From JACKHO01 sp041398745 (GTDB lineage Bacteria > Planctomycetota > Planctomycetia > Planctomycetales > Planctomycetaceae), in assembly GCA_041398745.1 (NCBI GenBank), contig JAWKUB010000012.1:181866-245865 (forward strand): a stretch of DNA of 64,000 nucleotides, given 5' to 3'. The notes below the pieces were generated by a model. It made no database searches. It saw only the letters and a program-made list of their open reading frames with translations, and was not told the origin of the DNA. Positions 1 to 9,223 of this stretch are shown here, one piece after another. A program made the position numbers and the translations under genes. Each line of letters begins with the position of its first letter. The stretch's first letter is position 1.

Positions 1-1459
1 TCAGGATTTCCTGCACCACGCGCCGTGGCTCTACACCCGTGAGGCGGAAGTCGAGACCCTGGCGACGAATGGAGAGGCGTTCGTGATTGAGGCCGAGAGT
101 GTGCAGAATTGTGGCCTGCAAATCCTGAACGTGGACGTCATTCTCCGTGGGATGGAAGCCGAAGTCGTCATTGCGACCGTAAGTCATGCCCGGCTTAATT
201 CCGCCGCCGGCCATCCACATCGAAAAGCTCTGGGGATGATGGTCTCTTCCCATGCTGCGTCCCAGCGCAGCGTTGGACTCCACCATGGGCGTGCGACCAA
301 ACTCGCCGCCCCAAATGACCAGGGTCTCATCGAGCAGACCACGGCGTTTGAGGTCGAGAACCAAGGCCGCGCTCGCCTGATCGGTCGTCTTGCAGTTGTT
401 GCGGACGTTCCCTTCAACGTTTGAGTGCGCATCCCACCCGGCGTGATACAGGTTGATGAACCTGACGCCGCGCTCCACCATCCGACGCGCCAACAGACAG
501 GCACGAGCGAACGTGGGCTTTTCCGGGTCGCACCCGTACAAATCAAGCGTTTCTTGAGTTTCATCGCTGAAATCCATCAACTCCGGAGCGGAAACCTGTA
601 GCCGCGCGGCCATTTCGAAGGCGGCCATGCGCGTCGCGATTTCGGGATCGCCCACGACATCGAGTCGCTTCTGGTTCAGCTTCGCCAGCAAATCATAGGT
701 GTCGGCCTGCAACTCATTATCAATTCCCGCAGGATTGTTGACATTGAGAATGGGATCGCCCTGACTGCGAAACTGCACGCCTGTGAATTGCGTCGGCAGC
801 ATGCCGCTCGACCAGAGTGTCGCCCCACCGCTCAAACCTGCCCCAGTACTCATGACGACAAACGCGGGGAGATTGTCTGTCTCGGCACCAAGCCCATATG
901 TTACCCAAGATCCCATGCTGGGGCGTCCTGGCTGAGAGAATCCTGTGTTGAAAAGGATTTGAGCCGGTGCGTGATTGAACTGATCGGTATGCACGGCCTT
1001 CAGGATGCAAATTTCATCAGCAATGCGTCCGAGGTTAGGAAGCATTTCCGAGAGTTCCGCCCCCGACTGGCCATGTTTTGCGAATTTGAAACGTCCACCC
1101 AGCACGGCCGCATCGGGCCTGATGAAAGCGTACCTTTGATCACCAATAATCGAGGGCGGTAGCGGCTGCCCTTCCAGCTCTTTCAGCAGCGGCTTGTTTT
1201 CGAAGAGCTCAAACTGACTCGGTGCCCCGGCCATGAACAAATGAATGACAGCTTTCGCCTTGCCGGAATAATGACTGGGACGAACGGTATTCGGTTCTGC
1301 AATTGCTTCCGCAGCGTGAGTCCTTCCGACGCCGCTTCCCGCTGCGCCCAGCAATGTGGCGAGCGCGACGCGTCCCAGACCAATTCCCGTCTGCTGCAGA
1401 AAACTGCGGCGGGCGTGCATTGTGGACCAACGTGAAAGCTCTTCCGGCGAAATACTCAT
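1..1459 (-). CDS. DUF1501 domain protein (3' end cut by window edge)
   Basis: Reading leftward from ATG at 1459, the frame is open to the window edge (486 codons). The N-terminus has a Tat-like leader, with HARRSFLQQTG followed by a hydrophobic stretch rich in Ala, Gly and Leu and an Ala-x-Ala-like end near residue 50. The body has hallmarks of the planctomycete DUF1501 family: KAVIHLFMAGAPSQFELFE near residue 70, FNHAPAQILFNTG, MGSWVTYGLG, INLYHAGWDAHSN and WGGEFGRTPMVE near the C-terminus. DUF1501 proteins are alkaline-phosphatase-superfamily relatives, exported and usually encoded next to a DUF1549/DUF1553 cytochrome-like partner, which would lie left of the window. About 480 residues is close to full family length, so only a few residues are probably missing. 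The substrate is unknown. Confidence 0.9.
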   Translation of the reverse strand, partial: MSISPEELSRWSTMHARRSFLQQTGIGLGRVALATLLGAAGSGVGRTHAAEAIAEPNTVRPSHYSGKAKAVIHLFMAGAPSQFELFENKPLLKELEGQPLPPSIIGDQRYAFIRPDAAVLGGRFKFAKHGQSGAELSEMLPNLGRIADEICILKAVHTDQFNHAPAQILFNTGFSQPGRPSMGSWVTYGLGAETDNLPAFVVMSTGAGLSGGATLWSSGMLPTQFTGVQFRSQGDPILNVNNPAGIDNELQADTYDLLAKLNQKRLDVVGDPEIATRMAAFEMAARLQVSAPELMDFSDETQETLDLYGCDPEKPTFARACLLARRMVERGVRFINLYHAGWDAHSNVEGNVRNNCKTTDQASAALVLDLKRRGLLDETLVIWGGEFGRTPMVESNAALGRSMGRDHHPQSFSMWMAGGGIKPGMTYGRNDDFGFHPTENDVHVQDLQATILHTLGLNHERLSIRRQGLDFRLTGVEPRRVVQEIL

Positions 1460-1636
1460 GGCAACCTCAAAACTCTTGCTTGCTACGGTAAGTTTCATCA
1501 GTTACAGCAAATTCGTCCAGTCTGGCCCGTTTTCCGAAATCACGAGATACAGGTCGCTTGATTGGCCCACCGTATTCCACGGTCTATGATTCGGCCACAA
1601 CCTCGTCTGTGAAACTCAATTTGGAAAGACCGTTTC

Positions 1637-2671
1637 GTGTCCGACACCTACGACGCCATTCTGTTTCTCTCTTTCGGTGGCCCGGAAGGTCCCGATGATG
1701 TCATACCGTTTCTGGAGAACGTGCTCAGAGGCCGAAATGTTCCCCGCGAGCGCATGCTGGAGGTGGCGGAGCACTACAACCACTTCGGCGGAGTGAGTCC
1801 TATTAATCAGCAGGTGCGGGACTTGATTCAGGCCGTTGAGCCAGAGCTGCGAGAACACGGCATTGATTTGCCGATTTACTGGGGCAACCGCAACTGGCAT
1901 CCTCTGCTGCCTGACACCATGCAGAAAATGAAGGAAGACGGTATCAAGCGGGCAATTGCCTTCTTCACGTCGGGATACAGTTCCTACTCGGGATGCCGCC
2001 AATACCGGGAAAACGTGCTCGCTGCCCAGGAACAGGTGGGAGAAGGGGCTCCGCAAATCGACAAAGTGCGGATGTTCTACAATCACCCCGATTTCATTGC
2101 GGCGAATGTCGAGTTGATCCAGAAGTCTTTGGCGGAATTCGATGAAGAACAACGCGGGCAGGCGCACATTGCGTTCACCGCCCACAGCATCCCCAACTCC
2201 ATGTCCGATGGTTGTGACTACGTCAAACAACTGACGGAAACGTGTCGACTCATCGCAGAGGCACTTGGAATTCCGGAATCGAGGTACAAGTTGGTTTACC
2301 AGAGCCGCAGCGGTCGTCCGGAAGATCCCTGGCTGGAGCCGGATATTCTCGATCATCTCCGACAACTCAAGTCCGATGGCGTAGAGAGCGTGGTCATCAG
2401 CCCGATTGGCTTTCTCTCCGATCACATGGAAGTTCTGTTCGATTTGGACGAAGAGGCCGCACTCGTCAGCAAGGAAATTGGCCTGACAATGCAACGTGCC
2501 GGGACGGTGGGGGTGAATCCAAAGTTCGTGCAAATGATTCGGAAACTCATCCAGGAACGACTCGATCCAAGTTGTGAAAAGGAAGCCGTTGGAGCATTCG
2601 GTCCGAACTGGGACGTCTGTCCACTCGATTGCTGCCCCGCACCGAGAAGGCGTCCCCAGCCTGCCAGTTAG
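1637..2671 (+). CDS. hemH: ferrochelatase HemH
   Basis: This gene encodes the last step of protoheme (or coproheme) synthesis, insertion of Fe2+ into the porphyrin. The 344-residue length fits the family. Visible signatures: LFLSFGGPEGPDDVIPFLEN at the N-terminus, GNRNWHPLLPDT, a YSSYSGCRQY segment, the catalytic histidine in FTAHSIPNSM (His183, the same number as in Bacillus subtilis HemH), YQSRSGRPEDPWLEPD, and the metal-site glutamate in FLSDHMEVLFDLDEEA (Glu265). The chosen start is GTG at 1637, preceded by a GGAAAG ribosome-site-like stretch; no ATG lies upstream in frame before a stop. It is a single gene between a divergent DUF1501 gene and a convergent histidine kinase. Confidence 0.95.
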   Translation: MSDTYDAILFLSFGGPEGPDDVIPFLENVLRGRNVPRERMLEVAEHYNHFGGVSPINQQVRDLIQAVEPELREHGIDLPIYWGNRNWHPLLPDTMQKMKEDGIKRAIAFFTSGYSSYSGCRQYRENVLAAQEQVGEGAPQIDKVRMFYNHPDFIAANVELIQKSLAEFDEEQRGQAHIAFTAHSIPNSMSDGCDYVKQLTETCRLIAEALGIPESRYKLVYQSRSGRPEDPWLEPDILDHLRQLKSDGVESVVISPIGFLSDHMEVLFDLDEEAALVSKEIGLTMQRAGTVGVNPKFVQMIRKLIQERLDPSCEKEAVGAFGPNWDVCPLDCCPAPRRRPQPAS

Positions 2672-2681
2672 CAGTTTGACG

Positions 2682-2720
2682 ATCAAAACCTGTCAGGTGG
2701 CACAGACATTCCCGTCTGTG
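2682..2720 (-). repeat. dispersed palindromic repeat, family 1, copy 1
   Basis: Its core reads (minus strand) CAGACGGGAATGTCTGTG, followed by CCACCTGACAGGTTTTGA. It belongs to a family with core CAGACAGGAATGTCTG plus a GCCACC.GG.TTTGA tail, found six times between genes in the first 15 kb. It follows hemH by 10 bp and could fold at the mRNA 3' end. Confidence 0.75.
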
Positions 2721-2797
2721 TTTGCCCAGAACACCCATCCTAGACAGGTGGGTGTTGAAGCAATCCCCAGCAGGTCGGGATGTTTTGACTTCCCACA

Positions 2798-4081
2798 TTA
2801 AGCTGGTCGAGCAGTCGCCGTCGCGTTGAGGGGCAGTGTCACGCAGAACACCGTTCCGGCGCGTGTCGAATCGACCAGCTCGATACGTCCGCCGGAGTTC
2901 TGCAGAATTTTGTGACAGACAAACAGACCGAGTCCGGTACCCGTTGATTTGGTGGTCACGTAGGGCTGGAACAGGCGGTCGCGTGCTTCTTCGTCAATTC
3001 CGTGTCCGTTGTCCTGCACAATGACCCGCACTGAATGGTCGACCGCCTCTGTAGTGATGTCGATTCGGCCCCCCTCTTCGGTGGCATCGAGCGAGTTCAG
3101 GATCAAATTCAGGAACACTTGGGTGAGTGCATCACGCGCGAATTGAATGTTGGGCAAATCGGGGGCGAAGTGGGTCTCGATGTACTTCCCCTTCTTCCGC
3201 TTGTAATACTTGGCGATTTCAAGGGCCGTCTCGATGATTTGATGCACCGAGCAGGAAACCACTTCATTGACCGCCGGACGGGAAAACTGGATGAGTTCCT
3301 GCAAGGTACGGTGAATGCGACGCAACTGGCCATCGATGAGTGCCAGCTTCTCGTGCATTTCATCTTCCATTGGCTTGCGGTTCATTACCTGCACGAGTGA
3401 ACTGATGGCCGCGAGGGGATTGCCGACTTCGTGTGCAATCCCAGCCGCCAGCAAACCGAACGCAGCCAGCTTTTCCTGTTGCACAACCAGCGCCTGCGAT
3501 TCCTGCAACTCTTGAGTTCGACGCTTAATCCGACCTTCCAGTTCCGCATTCAGCAGTGAGAGCTCATCTCCGGTCATCCTCAGCAGTGCCGCCAGAGCGG
3601 TGCTGGCCCAGGTGGTCCAGCCGAGAAACACGAGCAACAGCAGCAAGGCTACGGAACTCTCATAGGAAGCCCCTTCGACGACGGCCAGGCAGGCGAGGCT
3701 CAAGCAGTGAATGGCCAGCGACGAGTACGTCACTTTCGGTGAGTACCGCATGGCACACACCACCAGTGACAGAAAGTAGTAGAACCGAAACGGACTGTTC
3801 TGAAAGCCATAGTCGAAGTGACACAGCAGTCCAATGAACACCGCCTCCATGAGTGAGATAAACAGAGGATAGCGGGCCAGAAAAACATCACCACGTCGGT
3901 GCCAGACGACATCGAGAATGGCGTACACCGTTCCGAGGGCCAGAATGCCGTTTAGAAACAGGCGGTTCTCCGGCGGTGCCCATGTGTTGGCCAATGTGAA
4001 TCCGACGACCAGGCCGAACCAGCGGATTTGCAGCGTAATCAGTTCCGCTGACAACTCCCAGCTTTTGGCAGAATTGGGCAT
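2798..4081 (-). CDS. membrane sensor histidine kinase
   Basis: 427 residues. The first ~170 hold about five hydrophobic segments (for example FGLVVGFTLANTW, LFLNGILALGTVYAILDVVW, ALLLLLVFLGWTTWASTAL) and no recognisable extracellular sensor domain. A coiled linker (ELEGRIKRRTQELQESQ) leads to the HisKA box GLLAAGIAHEVGNPLAAISS with phospho-acceptor His217. The ATPase domain shows the N box (NLILNSLDATEEGG), G1 (DNGHGIDE) and G2 (TKSTGTGLGLFVCHKI). The layout resembles NtrB/AtoS-type kinases. No response regulator is adjacent, so it is an orphan kinase here, and the signal cannot be deduced. It is divergent from trpS across about 120 bp. Confidence 0.93.
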   Translation of the reverse strand: MPNSAKSWELSAELITLQIRWFGLVVGFTLANTWAPPENRLFLNGILALGTVYAILDVVWHRRGDVFLARYPLFISLMEAVFIGLLCHFDYGFQNSPFRFYYFLSLVVCAMRYSPKVTYSSLAIHCLSLACLAVVEGASYESSVALLLLLVFLGWTTWASTALAALLRMTGDELSLLNAELEGRIKRRTQELQESQALVVQQEKLAAFGLLAAGIAHEVGNPLAAISSLVQVMNRKPMEDEMHEKLALIDGQLRRIHRTLQELIQFSRPAVNEVVSCSVHQIIETALEIAKYYKRKKGKYIETHFAPDLPNIQFARDALTQVFLNLILNSLDATEEGGRIDITTEAVDHSVRVIVQDNGHGIDEEARDRLFQPYVTTKSTGTGLGLFVCHKILQNSGGRIELVDSTRAGTVFCVTLPLNATATARPA

Positions 4082-4204
4082 AAACGACGAACCTCTATCT
4101 CAATCGCAGACTCTGAATTGCGAGGCCCGGTTAGACTTCTTCTGCGTAGGAAAGTACCCTGCCGACTTTCCCCCACCAACCGGTTTTGACCGACAATTCA
4201 CATC

Positions 4205-5176
4205 ATGCGTGTTCTTTCTGGAATTCAGCCAACGGGACGTTTTCACTGGGGCAACTACTTTGGTGCCATCCGCCAATATATCGAACTCCAGGAAAACGAG
4301 CAGGCATTCTACTTCATTGCCGATTTGCATGCGCTGACCACCGTTCACAATAAGGTCGATTTGCAGCAGTACACGCTCGACGCCGCTCTCGACCTGCTGG
4401 CACTCGGACTCAAACCCGAACAGGCCACGCTTTTCCGCCAGTCCGATGTTCCCGAGGTCACCGAACTGACCTGGTTGCTGATGACCGTCACGCAAATGAG
4501 TCTGCTGGAGAAGTGCCACGCCTACAAAGACAAAATCGCCCGGGGACTCCCCGCCGATGCTGGGCTCTTCACCTACCCGGTCCTCATGGCCGCCGACATT
4601 CTGGCTTACGACAGCGACCTCGTCCCCGTCGGGCAGGATCAAATTCAGCACATTGAAGTCACACGCGATTTGGCTCAGCGGTTTAATCATCGCTTCGAGT
4701 CCGAAGTCTTCGTGTTGCCTCAGGGAAAGGTCCTGGACTCCACCGCCAAGGTTCCCGGGACAGATGGCGAAAAAATGTCGAAGAGCTACGGCAACACCAT
4801 CGAGATTTTCCAGACGCCCAAAAAGCTCCGCAAGAAAATTATGTCGATCAAAACCGATTCCACCCCAGTCGAAGATCCCAAAGACCCCGAAGCCTGCGCC
4901 GTCTTCACGCTCTTCAGGTTGTTCGGTGATGAAAGCGAACAAGCCGAACTCGCCAACCGCTACCGCGCCGGCGGGATGGGATACGGCGAAGCCAAACAAG
5001 CCGTCTTCGACAAAGCCAGCGAACACTTCGCCGAAGCCTTCGCCCGCCGCGCGGAACTGGAAGCTAATCCCAGTGACGTGGAAGACATCCTGCAAACCGG
5101 CGCCGCAGCGGCCCGCAAGAAGGCGCGAGAGGTTTTGAATCGGGCTAAAGAGGCATGTGGGCTGTCGATGAGGTAG
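4205..5176 (+). CDS. trpS: tryptophanyl-tRNA synthetase
   Basis: Class Ic aminoacyl-tRNA synthetase charging tRNA-Trp; 323 residues is the usual bacterial length. The N-terminus MRVLSGIQPTGRFHWGNYFG carries the HIGH-equivalent motif (residues about 9-19). LHALTTVHN, YPVLMAADILAYDSDLVPVG and DQIQHIEVTRDLAQRFN are typical TrpRS segments, and GEKMSKSYGN (about residues 188-197) is the KMSKS loop that binds ATP. ATG at 4205 starts exactly at the conserved N-terminus. It is monocistronic in this window. Confidence 0.97.
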   Translation: MRVLSGIQPTGRFHWGNYFGAIRQYIELQENEQAFYFIADLHALTTVHNKVDLQQYTLDAALDLLALGLKPEQATLFRQSDVPEVTELTWLLMTVTQMSLLEKCHAYKDKIARGLPADAGLFTYPVLMAADILAYDSDLVPVGQDQIQHIEVTRDLAQRFNHRFESEVFVLPQGKVLDSTAKVPGTDGEKMSKSYGNTIEIFQTPKKLRKKIMSIKTDSTPVEDPKDPEACAVFTLFRLFGDESEQAELANRYRAGGMGYGEAKQAVFDKASEHFAEAFARRAELEANPSDVEDILQTGAAAARKKAREVLNRAKEACGLSMR

Positions 5177-5219
5177 AATTCATGGGCGGCTGGTACCGGC
5201 CCTACTAGTCTGTCTATTG

Positions 5220-5254
5220 ATAAATGTCAGGTGGCACAGACATTCCTGTCTGTG
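5220..5254 (-). repeat. dispersed palindromic repeat, family 1, copy 2
   Basis: The minus-strand core CACAGACAGGAATGTCTG is followed by TGCCACCTGACAT. The inverted repeat CAGACA/TGTCTG is perfect. It lies about 45 bp after the trpS stop codon. Confidence 0.8.
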
Positions 5255-5350
5255 AATTCCCATCACGTCGGAAGTGAATTGCCGGACAATTAGCGATAGA
5301 CAGACTACTACTGCGGTGTGGACGTGTTTTGGGAGTTGCGAACGCACATT

Positions 5351-5420
5351 CATGCTCCCCCTGCTTCGCGATGGGAGCATGGCACCCAAAATTGTTTCCC
5401 CTCAACCATGCCACCCGCCA
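5351..5420 (+). repeat. dispersed repeat, family 2, copy 1
   Basis: CATGCTCCCCCTGCTTCGCG, then a stretch ending GGGAGCATGGCACCC; a second ACCATGCCACCC follows. The same arrangement recurs at 49,306 with few changes. The arms CATGCTC and GAGCATG are complementary, so it can fold as a hairpin. It is clearly a different sequence from family 1, although both contain GGCACC/GCCACC. Confidence 0.7.
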
Positions 5421-5549
5421 TCCGCACTCACTCCGCTCAGTACATCAGCCGAATCGCTCCTTCTCACTTGACGCTGCCGATCCATCAGTCAACAATGATG
5501 CGAGGTCTGAAACTAAATGTCAAACCCTGATAGACGGAAGATTCCCCTG

Positions 5550-5579
5550 TGATAGGTGGAATGACCTTTCCACCTATCA
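5550..5579 (+). promoter_or_regulatory. perfect 12-bp inverted repeat upstream of the zinc-ribbon gene
   Basis: TGATAGGTGGAA (5550-5561) and TTCCACCTATCA (5568-5579) are exact reverse complements around a 6-base loop. The element ends 18 bp before the ATG at 5598. There is no T-run after it, so an operator or a 5'-UTR hairpin is more likely than a terminator (inference). Confidence 0.55.
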
Positions 5580-5597
5580 TTTAGTTCGCAGGTAACG

Positions 5598-5906
5598 ATG
5601 AAGGTTCAATGTCCATGCGGAGAGTTGCTGAAGCATCTCGGTGACCCGTCATCGAGATTTGCCGACTATTTACCTTCGCAATTGACTGACGCTTACTGCG
5701 AACTCACCGCAAAGGCGGTGAAAGCTCACGTTGGTGATGCGGATGTGGCAACGCAATATGCGATCGACGCAACAACCGGACTGTTTCGTCGCATGTGTCA
5801 ATGTCCAAAATGCGGCCGGCTCTTTGTTGAAGATTCCGAATACCGGGTGTTTGAATTCCTGCCTGCGAACACCGATAACCCGAATAACCTATTCGAGCGT
5901 GGATAG
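5598..5906 (+). CDS. small zinc-ribbon-like protein
   Basis: 102 residues. A CPCG pair at residues 5-8 and CQCPKCG near residue 73 give a Cys set (CxC and CxCxxC) suited to one zinc ribbon; between them is a predicted helical segment with no known motif. No signal peptide or membrane segment. ATG at 5598 follows the 12-bp inverted repeat. No function can be assigned; a metal-binding or nucleic-acid-binding role is inference from the cysteines only. It is not in an operon: the next gene starts about 590 bp away. Confidence 0.6.
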   Translation: MKVQCPCGELLKHLGDPSSRFADYLPSQLTDAYCELTAKAVKAHVGDADVATQYAIDATTGLFRRMCQCPKCGRLFVEDSEYRVFEFLPANTDNPNNLFERG

Positions 5907-6498
5907 AAAATTTCTTTGCCCATTTGCTCTCGGTTTACAGGTTCAGTGCGGCACTGTTCATTGCGCTTCGAGAACTCACGCCGCGCAAACCTGCGAACCA
6001 TCGCATGCAGCAGAGTTGCGGTGGTTCGGTTTTTGACATTGGACAATCTTCTCCCGCAACCTGCTGATGCGGGTCGTTATCCCAAGCGGTGACCCATGGA
6101 CGTCATTTGGAATCATTTCTGCCGCGCCCTTCAGCGCGGCGATGATGACACGATCGTCTCTGTGGTGTCTTCTGGGAAGATCGGCGTGAACGAATCGGGG
6201 CCTACGAGTTCGGTGTTACACAACCTGGCACCCTTCGGTCACTGTTGTAGAATGTCCGGTGAATCACCTCCCGTGAGACCAAAGTTCACGGACAGGAATG
6301 TCTGTGCCACCGGGCATCTTGTGGGCTTGTGGTCATGACCACAGGAGATGGCTCGGAGGCGCTTTTCCTCGTCGTGACGTGAATGGGTGTCGTAGCCAAC
6401 GAGGGCAAATGTTCCATGCGTTTGCGTTGACAATTCAATTGCTGGTAACCTCTGGGACTCGCATTTGTCCCGAATTACCGCAAGCTCCATTTGCATTT
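5907..6498. other. 592-bp intergenic region
   Basis: No supported gene. It contains family-1 repeat copy 3 (6287-6315). Two longer open frames that enter here (6096-6338 and the extension of the sulfatase frame back to 6298) read through the repeat and have no coding features, so they are not called. Confidence 0.6.
6287..6315 (+). repeat. dispersed palindromic repeat, family 1, copy 3
   Basis: CACGGACAGGAATGTCTGTG followed by CCACCGGGC. Same core as the other copies, with one arm mismatch (C at 6290 in place of A). It lies upstream of the sulfatase gene at 6499. Confidence 0.8.
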
Positions 6499-8022
6499 AT
6501 GACTCGCTCGTTCATTCGTTGCCTGCTGCTGTTTGCCAGTTGCGTTGTTTCTACCGCTCATGCTGCTGATGAGCGTCCCAATATTTTGTGGATAACCATC
6601 GAGGACTGGGGGCCTGACCTTTCCTGTTATGGCACGAAAGGGATTCACACACCGCATGTGGACAAGCTTGCCTCGGAAGGAATTCGATACGAGTGGGCCT
6701 TCACGACCGCTCCTGTGTGTTCGGCGTCGCGCTCGGCCATGATGACTGGGTTCCATCAGAACTACATTGGGGGGAATCAGCACCGCACGTATGACAAAAA
6801 GCCGCTGCCCTACGGGATTAAGCCCATCCCGCATTTGTTTGCAGAGGCTGGTTACTTTACCGCCCTCATGAGCAGCAAGACCGACTGTAATTTCCTGCCG
6901 ACGAATCGAAACGAATTGTTTCAGGGACAGGACTGGAAGGAGCGGAAGCCGGGACAGCCGTTCTTTGCCCGCATTACCTTCCCCGGCACTCACCGGGCCT
7001 GGAACCGTGACCCGGAACGCCCAATTGCAACAGACGCTGTTGAAATCCCTCCGTATTATCCGGACACGGAATTTGTCCGGCGAGACTGGGCGAATGGTCT
7101 GGAGCAAATGCAAATTGTCGATCGTCAGGTGGGAGCGCTATTGGCCCGACTGGACAAGGAGGGATTGGCCGACAACACGCTGGTGTTCTTCATTGCTGAC
7201 CATGGTCGGTGCCACATTCGGGGAAAGCAGTTTCTCTACGACGGTGGTATTCGCATCCCCATGATTATGCGGTGGCCGGGGAAAGTCGCTCCGGGACAGG
7301 TCAGCAGTGACCTCGTCATGTCGCTCGATATTTGTGCGACCATTCTGGAAGCAGCAGGCATTACGCCGCCGGTTCCGCTGCACGGGAAGAGCCTGTTCAG
7401 CGATGACATCAAGTCCCGCAAGTACCTGTTCTCCGCCCGCGACAAAATGGACGAAACGCACGACGCCATGCGTGCTATTCGCTCAAATGACTTCAAGCTC
7501 ATTTTGAACCTCATGCCGGAACGCCCCTGGTGTCAGTACAACCGCTACAAGGAAGGCTCTTATCCTGTACTGGCCGAAATGAACGTGCTTAATCTGCAGG
7601 GAAAACTGACTCCCGAACAGGCTGCGTTTCTGGCCCCTACCAAACCACCCGTCGAATTGTTTGACTTGCGGTCAGATCCCCACGAAGTCCATAACGTGGC
7701 TGATGATCCGAAGTATGCCGAAATTCGAGCCGAGCTTTTGGCGGAATTGGAAAACTGGCGGACGAACGTCATCAAAGATCAGGGAGTTTCTGACGACTTC
7801 CGTGCTGCGGGCATTTTTTCCAAGACCTGCCCGACAGACACCGTTGATGAATGGGCCGAAAAGAATCCGGACAAAATCGATTTTAACCGCTACGGCTGGC
7901 CCGCCTGGTATCCGACGCGTTCTCTCGAAGGCTGGCAGGAAGCTCGGGAGCAGTGGGAGCCCTACGTTTTCCGTGAGCCAAATCAAAAAGTTCCACGGCC
8001 GAAGATTTCGTTCACGAAGTAG
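6499..8022 (+). CDS. secreted type I sulfatase
   Basis: 507 residues from ATG 6499. The open frame extends upstream to 6298, but that part is repeat sequence; ATG 6499 gives a clean signal peptide (MTRSFIRCLLLFASCVVSTA, cut after AHA). PNILWITIEDWGPDLSCYG is the sulfatase N-terminus with metal-binding acids, and APVCSASRSAMMTG is the C-x-A-x-R formylglycine signature, with Cys74 the residue converted to formylglycine. FIADHGRCHIRGKQ and GIRIPMIMRWPGKV are the second metal-site block. The family hydrolyses sulfate esters, commonly on polysaccharides, in the periplasm or outside. The actual substrate cannot be told. Confidence 0.93.
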   Translation: MTRSFIRCLLLFASCVVSTAHAADERPNILWITIEDWGPDLSCYGTKGIHTPHVDKLASEGIRYEWAFTTAPVCSASRSAMMTGFHQNYIGGNQHRTYDKKPLPYGIKPIPHLFAEAGYFTALMSSKTDCNFLPTNRNELFQGQDWKERKPGQPFFARITFPGTHRAWNRDPERPIATDAVEIPPYYPDTEFVRRDWANGLEQMQIVDRQVGALLARLDKEGLADNTLVFFIADHGRCHIRGKQFLYDGGIRIPMIMRWPGKVAPGQVSSDLVMSLDICATILEAAGITPPVPLHGKSLFSDDIKSRKYLFSARDKMDETHDAMRAIRSNDFKLILNLMPERPWCQYNRYKEGSYPVLAEMNVLNLQGKLTPEQAAFLAPTKPPVELFDLRSDPHEVHNVADDPKYAEIRAELLAELENWRTNVIKDQGVSDDFRAAGIFSKTCPTDTVDEWAEKNPDKIDFNRYGWPAWYPTRSLEGWQEAREQWEPYVFREPNQKVPRPKISFTK

Positions 8023-8071
8023 TAGAGGTTGCGTCAATGCCTTCCAGTCGATGAAGTATGCTCTGCGGAAT

Positions 8072-8107
8072 CACAGTCAGGAATGTCTGTGCCACCGGGC
8101 TTTGAAA
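8072..8107 (+). repeat. dispersed palindromic repeat, family 1, copy 4
   Basis: CACAGTCAGGAATGTCTGTG followed by CCACCGGGCTTTGAAA. One arm differs from the perfect palindrome (T at 8077). It lies between the convergent ends of the sulfatase and the WYL regulator. Confidence 0.8.
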
Positions 8108-8133
8108 CTGACTGTCGCGATAACACTTCGGAT

Positions 8134-9180
8134 TCAGTTGGATTTTCTTGATCGCTTGGATTTTTTCTGCTTCTTGCGTCGTTTCGCACTCTGCTGACTG
8201 AGGGAAACATCGTACTGATTTGCCAAAGTCGCGACGTGCTGGGCGACCATGTCACGGAGGGATGCGGGTTGGAGGACTTCCGCTTCCTTTCCATAGCCAA
8301 GGATCCACCAGACGATTTCGCGAAGGCCATCGACTTCGACGTGGAAGTCGAGGGTGCCGTCGTCGTTCCATTCGAGTCGTTGTGTCGCATGCCAGACGAC
8401 TTCTGCGATGTTACGGGCGACAAGGGGCTGGAACCGAATGGTGACCAACTGCCGCTTTCCGCGTTCACGGATCATGTTCCAGGCGTTGCCAAAGTAGCGT
8501 TTCAACGTGAAGCGAGGCGGAACTTCGTACTCGTCATCGGTCAGTTCCGACTCCACCACTCGGCCTATGTGAAACGTCCTGACGGCCCGATGCAGGGAGG
8601 AACGTCCAATGACGTACCACGAGCGTCTGAGAAAGAAGAGGCGATAAGGACTGAGCAGCGTTTTGATTTCGGAACGCTCGGCGAAACTGTCGTATTGCAT
8701 CCTGACTCGTCGACGCACCTGGACTGCTTTCAGCATGAGTTCATAGTGTTTGCGTTGTCCCTGTAAGTCGGGCTGAGCTTCGGTGAAGATTTGTACGTGT
8801 TCGGCCGTTTCGCCCACATGCTGGCGCAACTCGCCGGGCAGGTTGCTCATGAGCTTCAGCACGGCGTCGCGGGCCGGCTTTTGAAACGGAATGGCCCGGG
8901 TTTCTCCAGCGAGTTCCTGGGCGAGAATCATGAGTGCCAAAGATTCAGCCAGCGTGAAATCGGTCGGTGGAAGAAACGCTGACTGTGGCAGCCAGTAGCC
9001 TTCTTTGGCGGCGTCGTACAGAATAGGAACACCCGACTCCTGCAGGACCTTCAGGTCACGAAACAAGGTGCGTCGACTCACTCCGCAGAGTCCAGCCAAC
9101 TGCGTCGCATTGTGTACCCGGCCCGACTGCAAATGTTCGAGCAAATCCAGAATGCGTCGGATTTTGCCAATCGAACTCAT
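8134..9180 (-). CDS. WYL-domain transcriptional regulator
   Basis: 348 residues. The N-terminal winged helix has KIRRILDLLEHLQSGRVHNA, then a recognition helix in CGVSRRTLFRDLKVLQESG (residues about 30-50). The middle is helical. The WYL domain (about residues 140-310) includes VRMQYDSFAERSEIKTLLSP, FFLRRSWYVIGRSSLHRAVR (the W-Y-V variant of W-Y-L) and VWWILGYGKEAEVLQP. The last ~20 residues are Lys/Arg/Ser-rich. WYL regulators sense ligands, in some cases nucleic acids, and often control defence or DNA-repair genes, but here it stands alone. ATG 9180 fits the conserved N-terminus. Confidence 0.9.
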   Translation of the reverse strand: MSSIGKIRRILDLLEHLQSGRVHNATQLAGLCGVSRRTLFRDLKVLQESGVPILYDAAKEGYWLPQSAFLPPTDFTLAESLALMILAQELAGETRAIPFQKPARDAVLKLMSNLPGELRQHVGETAEHVQIFTEAQPDLQGQRKHYELMLKAVQVRRRVRMQYDSFAERSEIKTLLSPYRLFFLRRSWYVIGRSSLHRAVRTFHIGRVVESELTDDEYEVPPRFTLKRYFGNAWNMIRERGKRQLVTIRFQPLVARNIAEVVWHATQRLEWNDDGTLDFHVEVDGLREIVWWILGYGKEAEVLQPASLRDMVAQHVATLANQYDVSLSQQSAKRRKKQKKSKRSRKSN

Positions 9181-9223
9181 GACGATTTCTCGAAGCCATG
9201 CACTGGAATTTCCACGTGCAAGG

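Noticed and set aside
1616..2686. 356-codon open frame antisense to hemH
   Set aside because: It is the shadow of a conserved ferrochelatase gene on the other strand; its translation has no family features.
4100..5095. 331-codon open frame antisense to trpS
   Set aside because: Shadow of trpS; the Gly/Phe/Glu-rich translation is typical of antisense to a coding frame.
6096..6338. 80-codon frame between the zinc-ribbon and sulfatase genes
   Set aside because: Its C-terminal third is family-1 repeat sequence and it has no recognisable feature.
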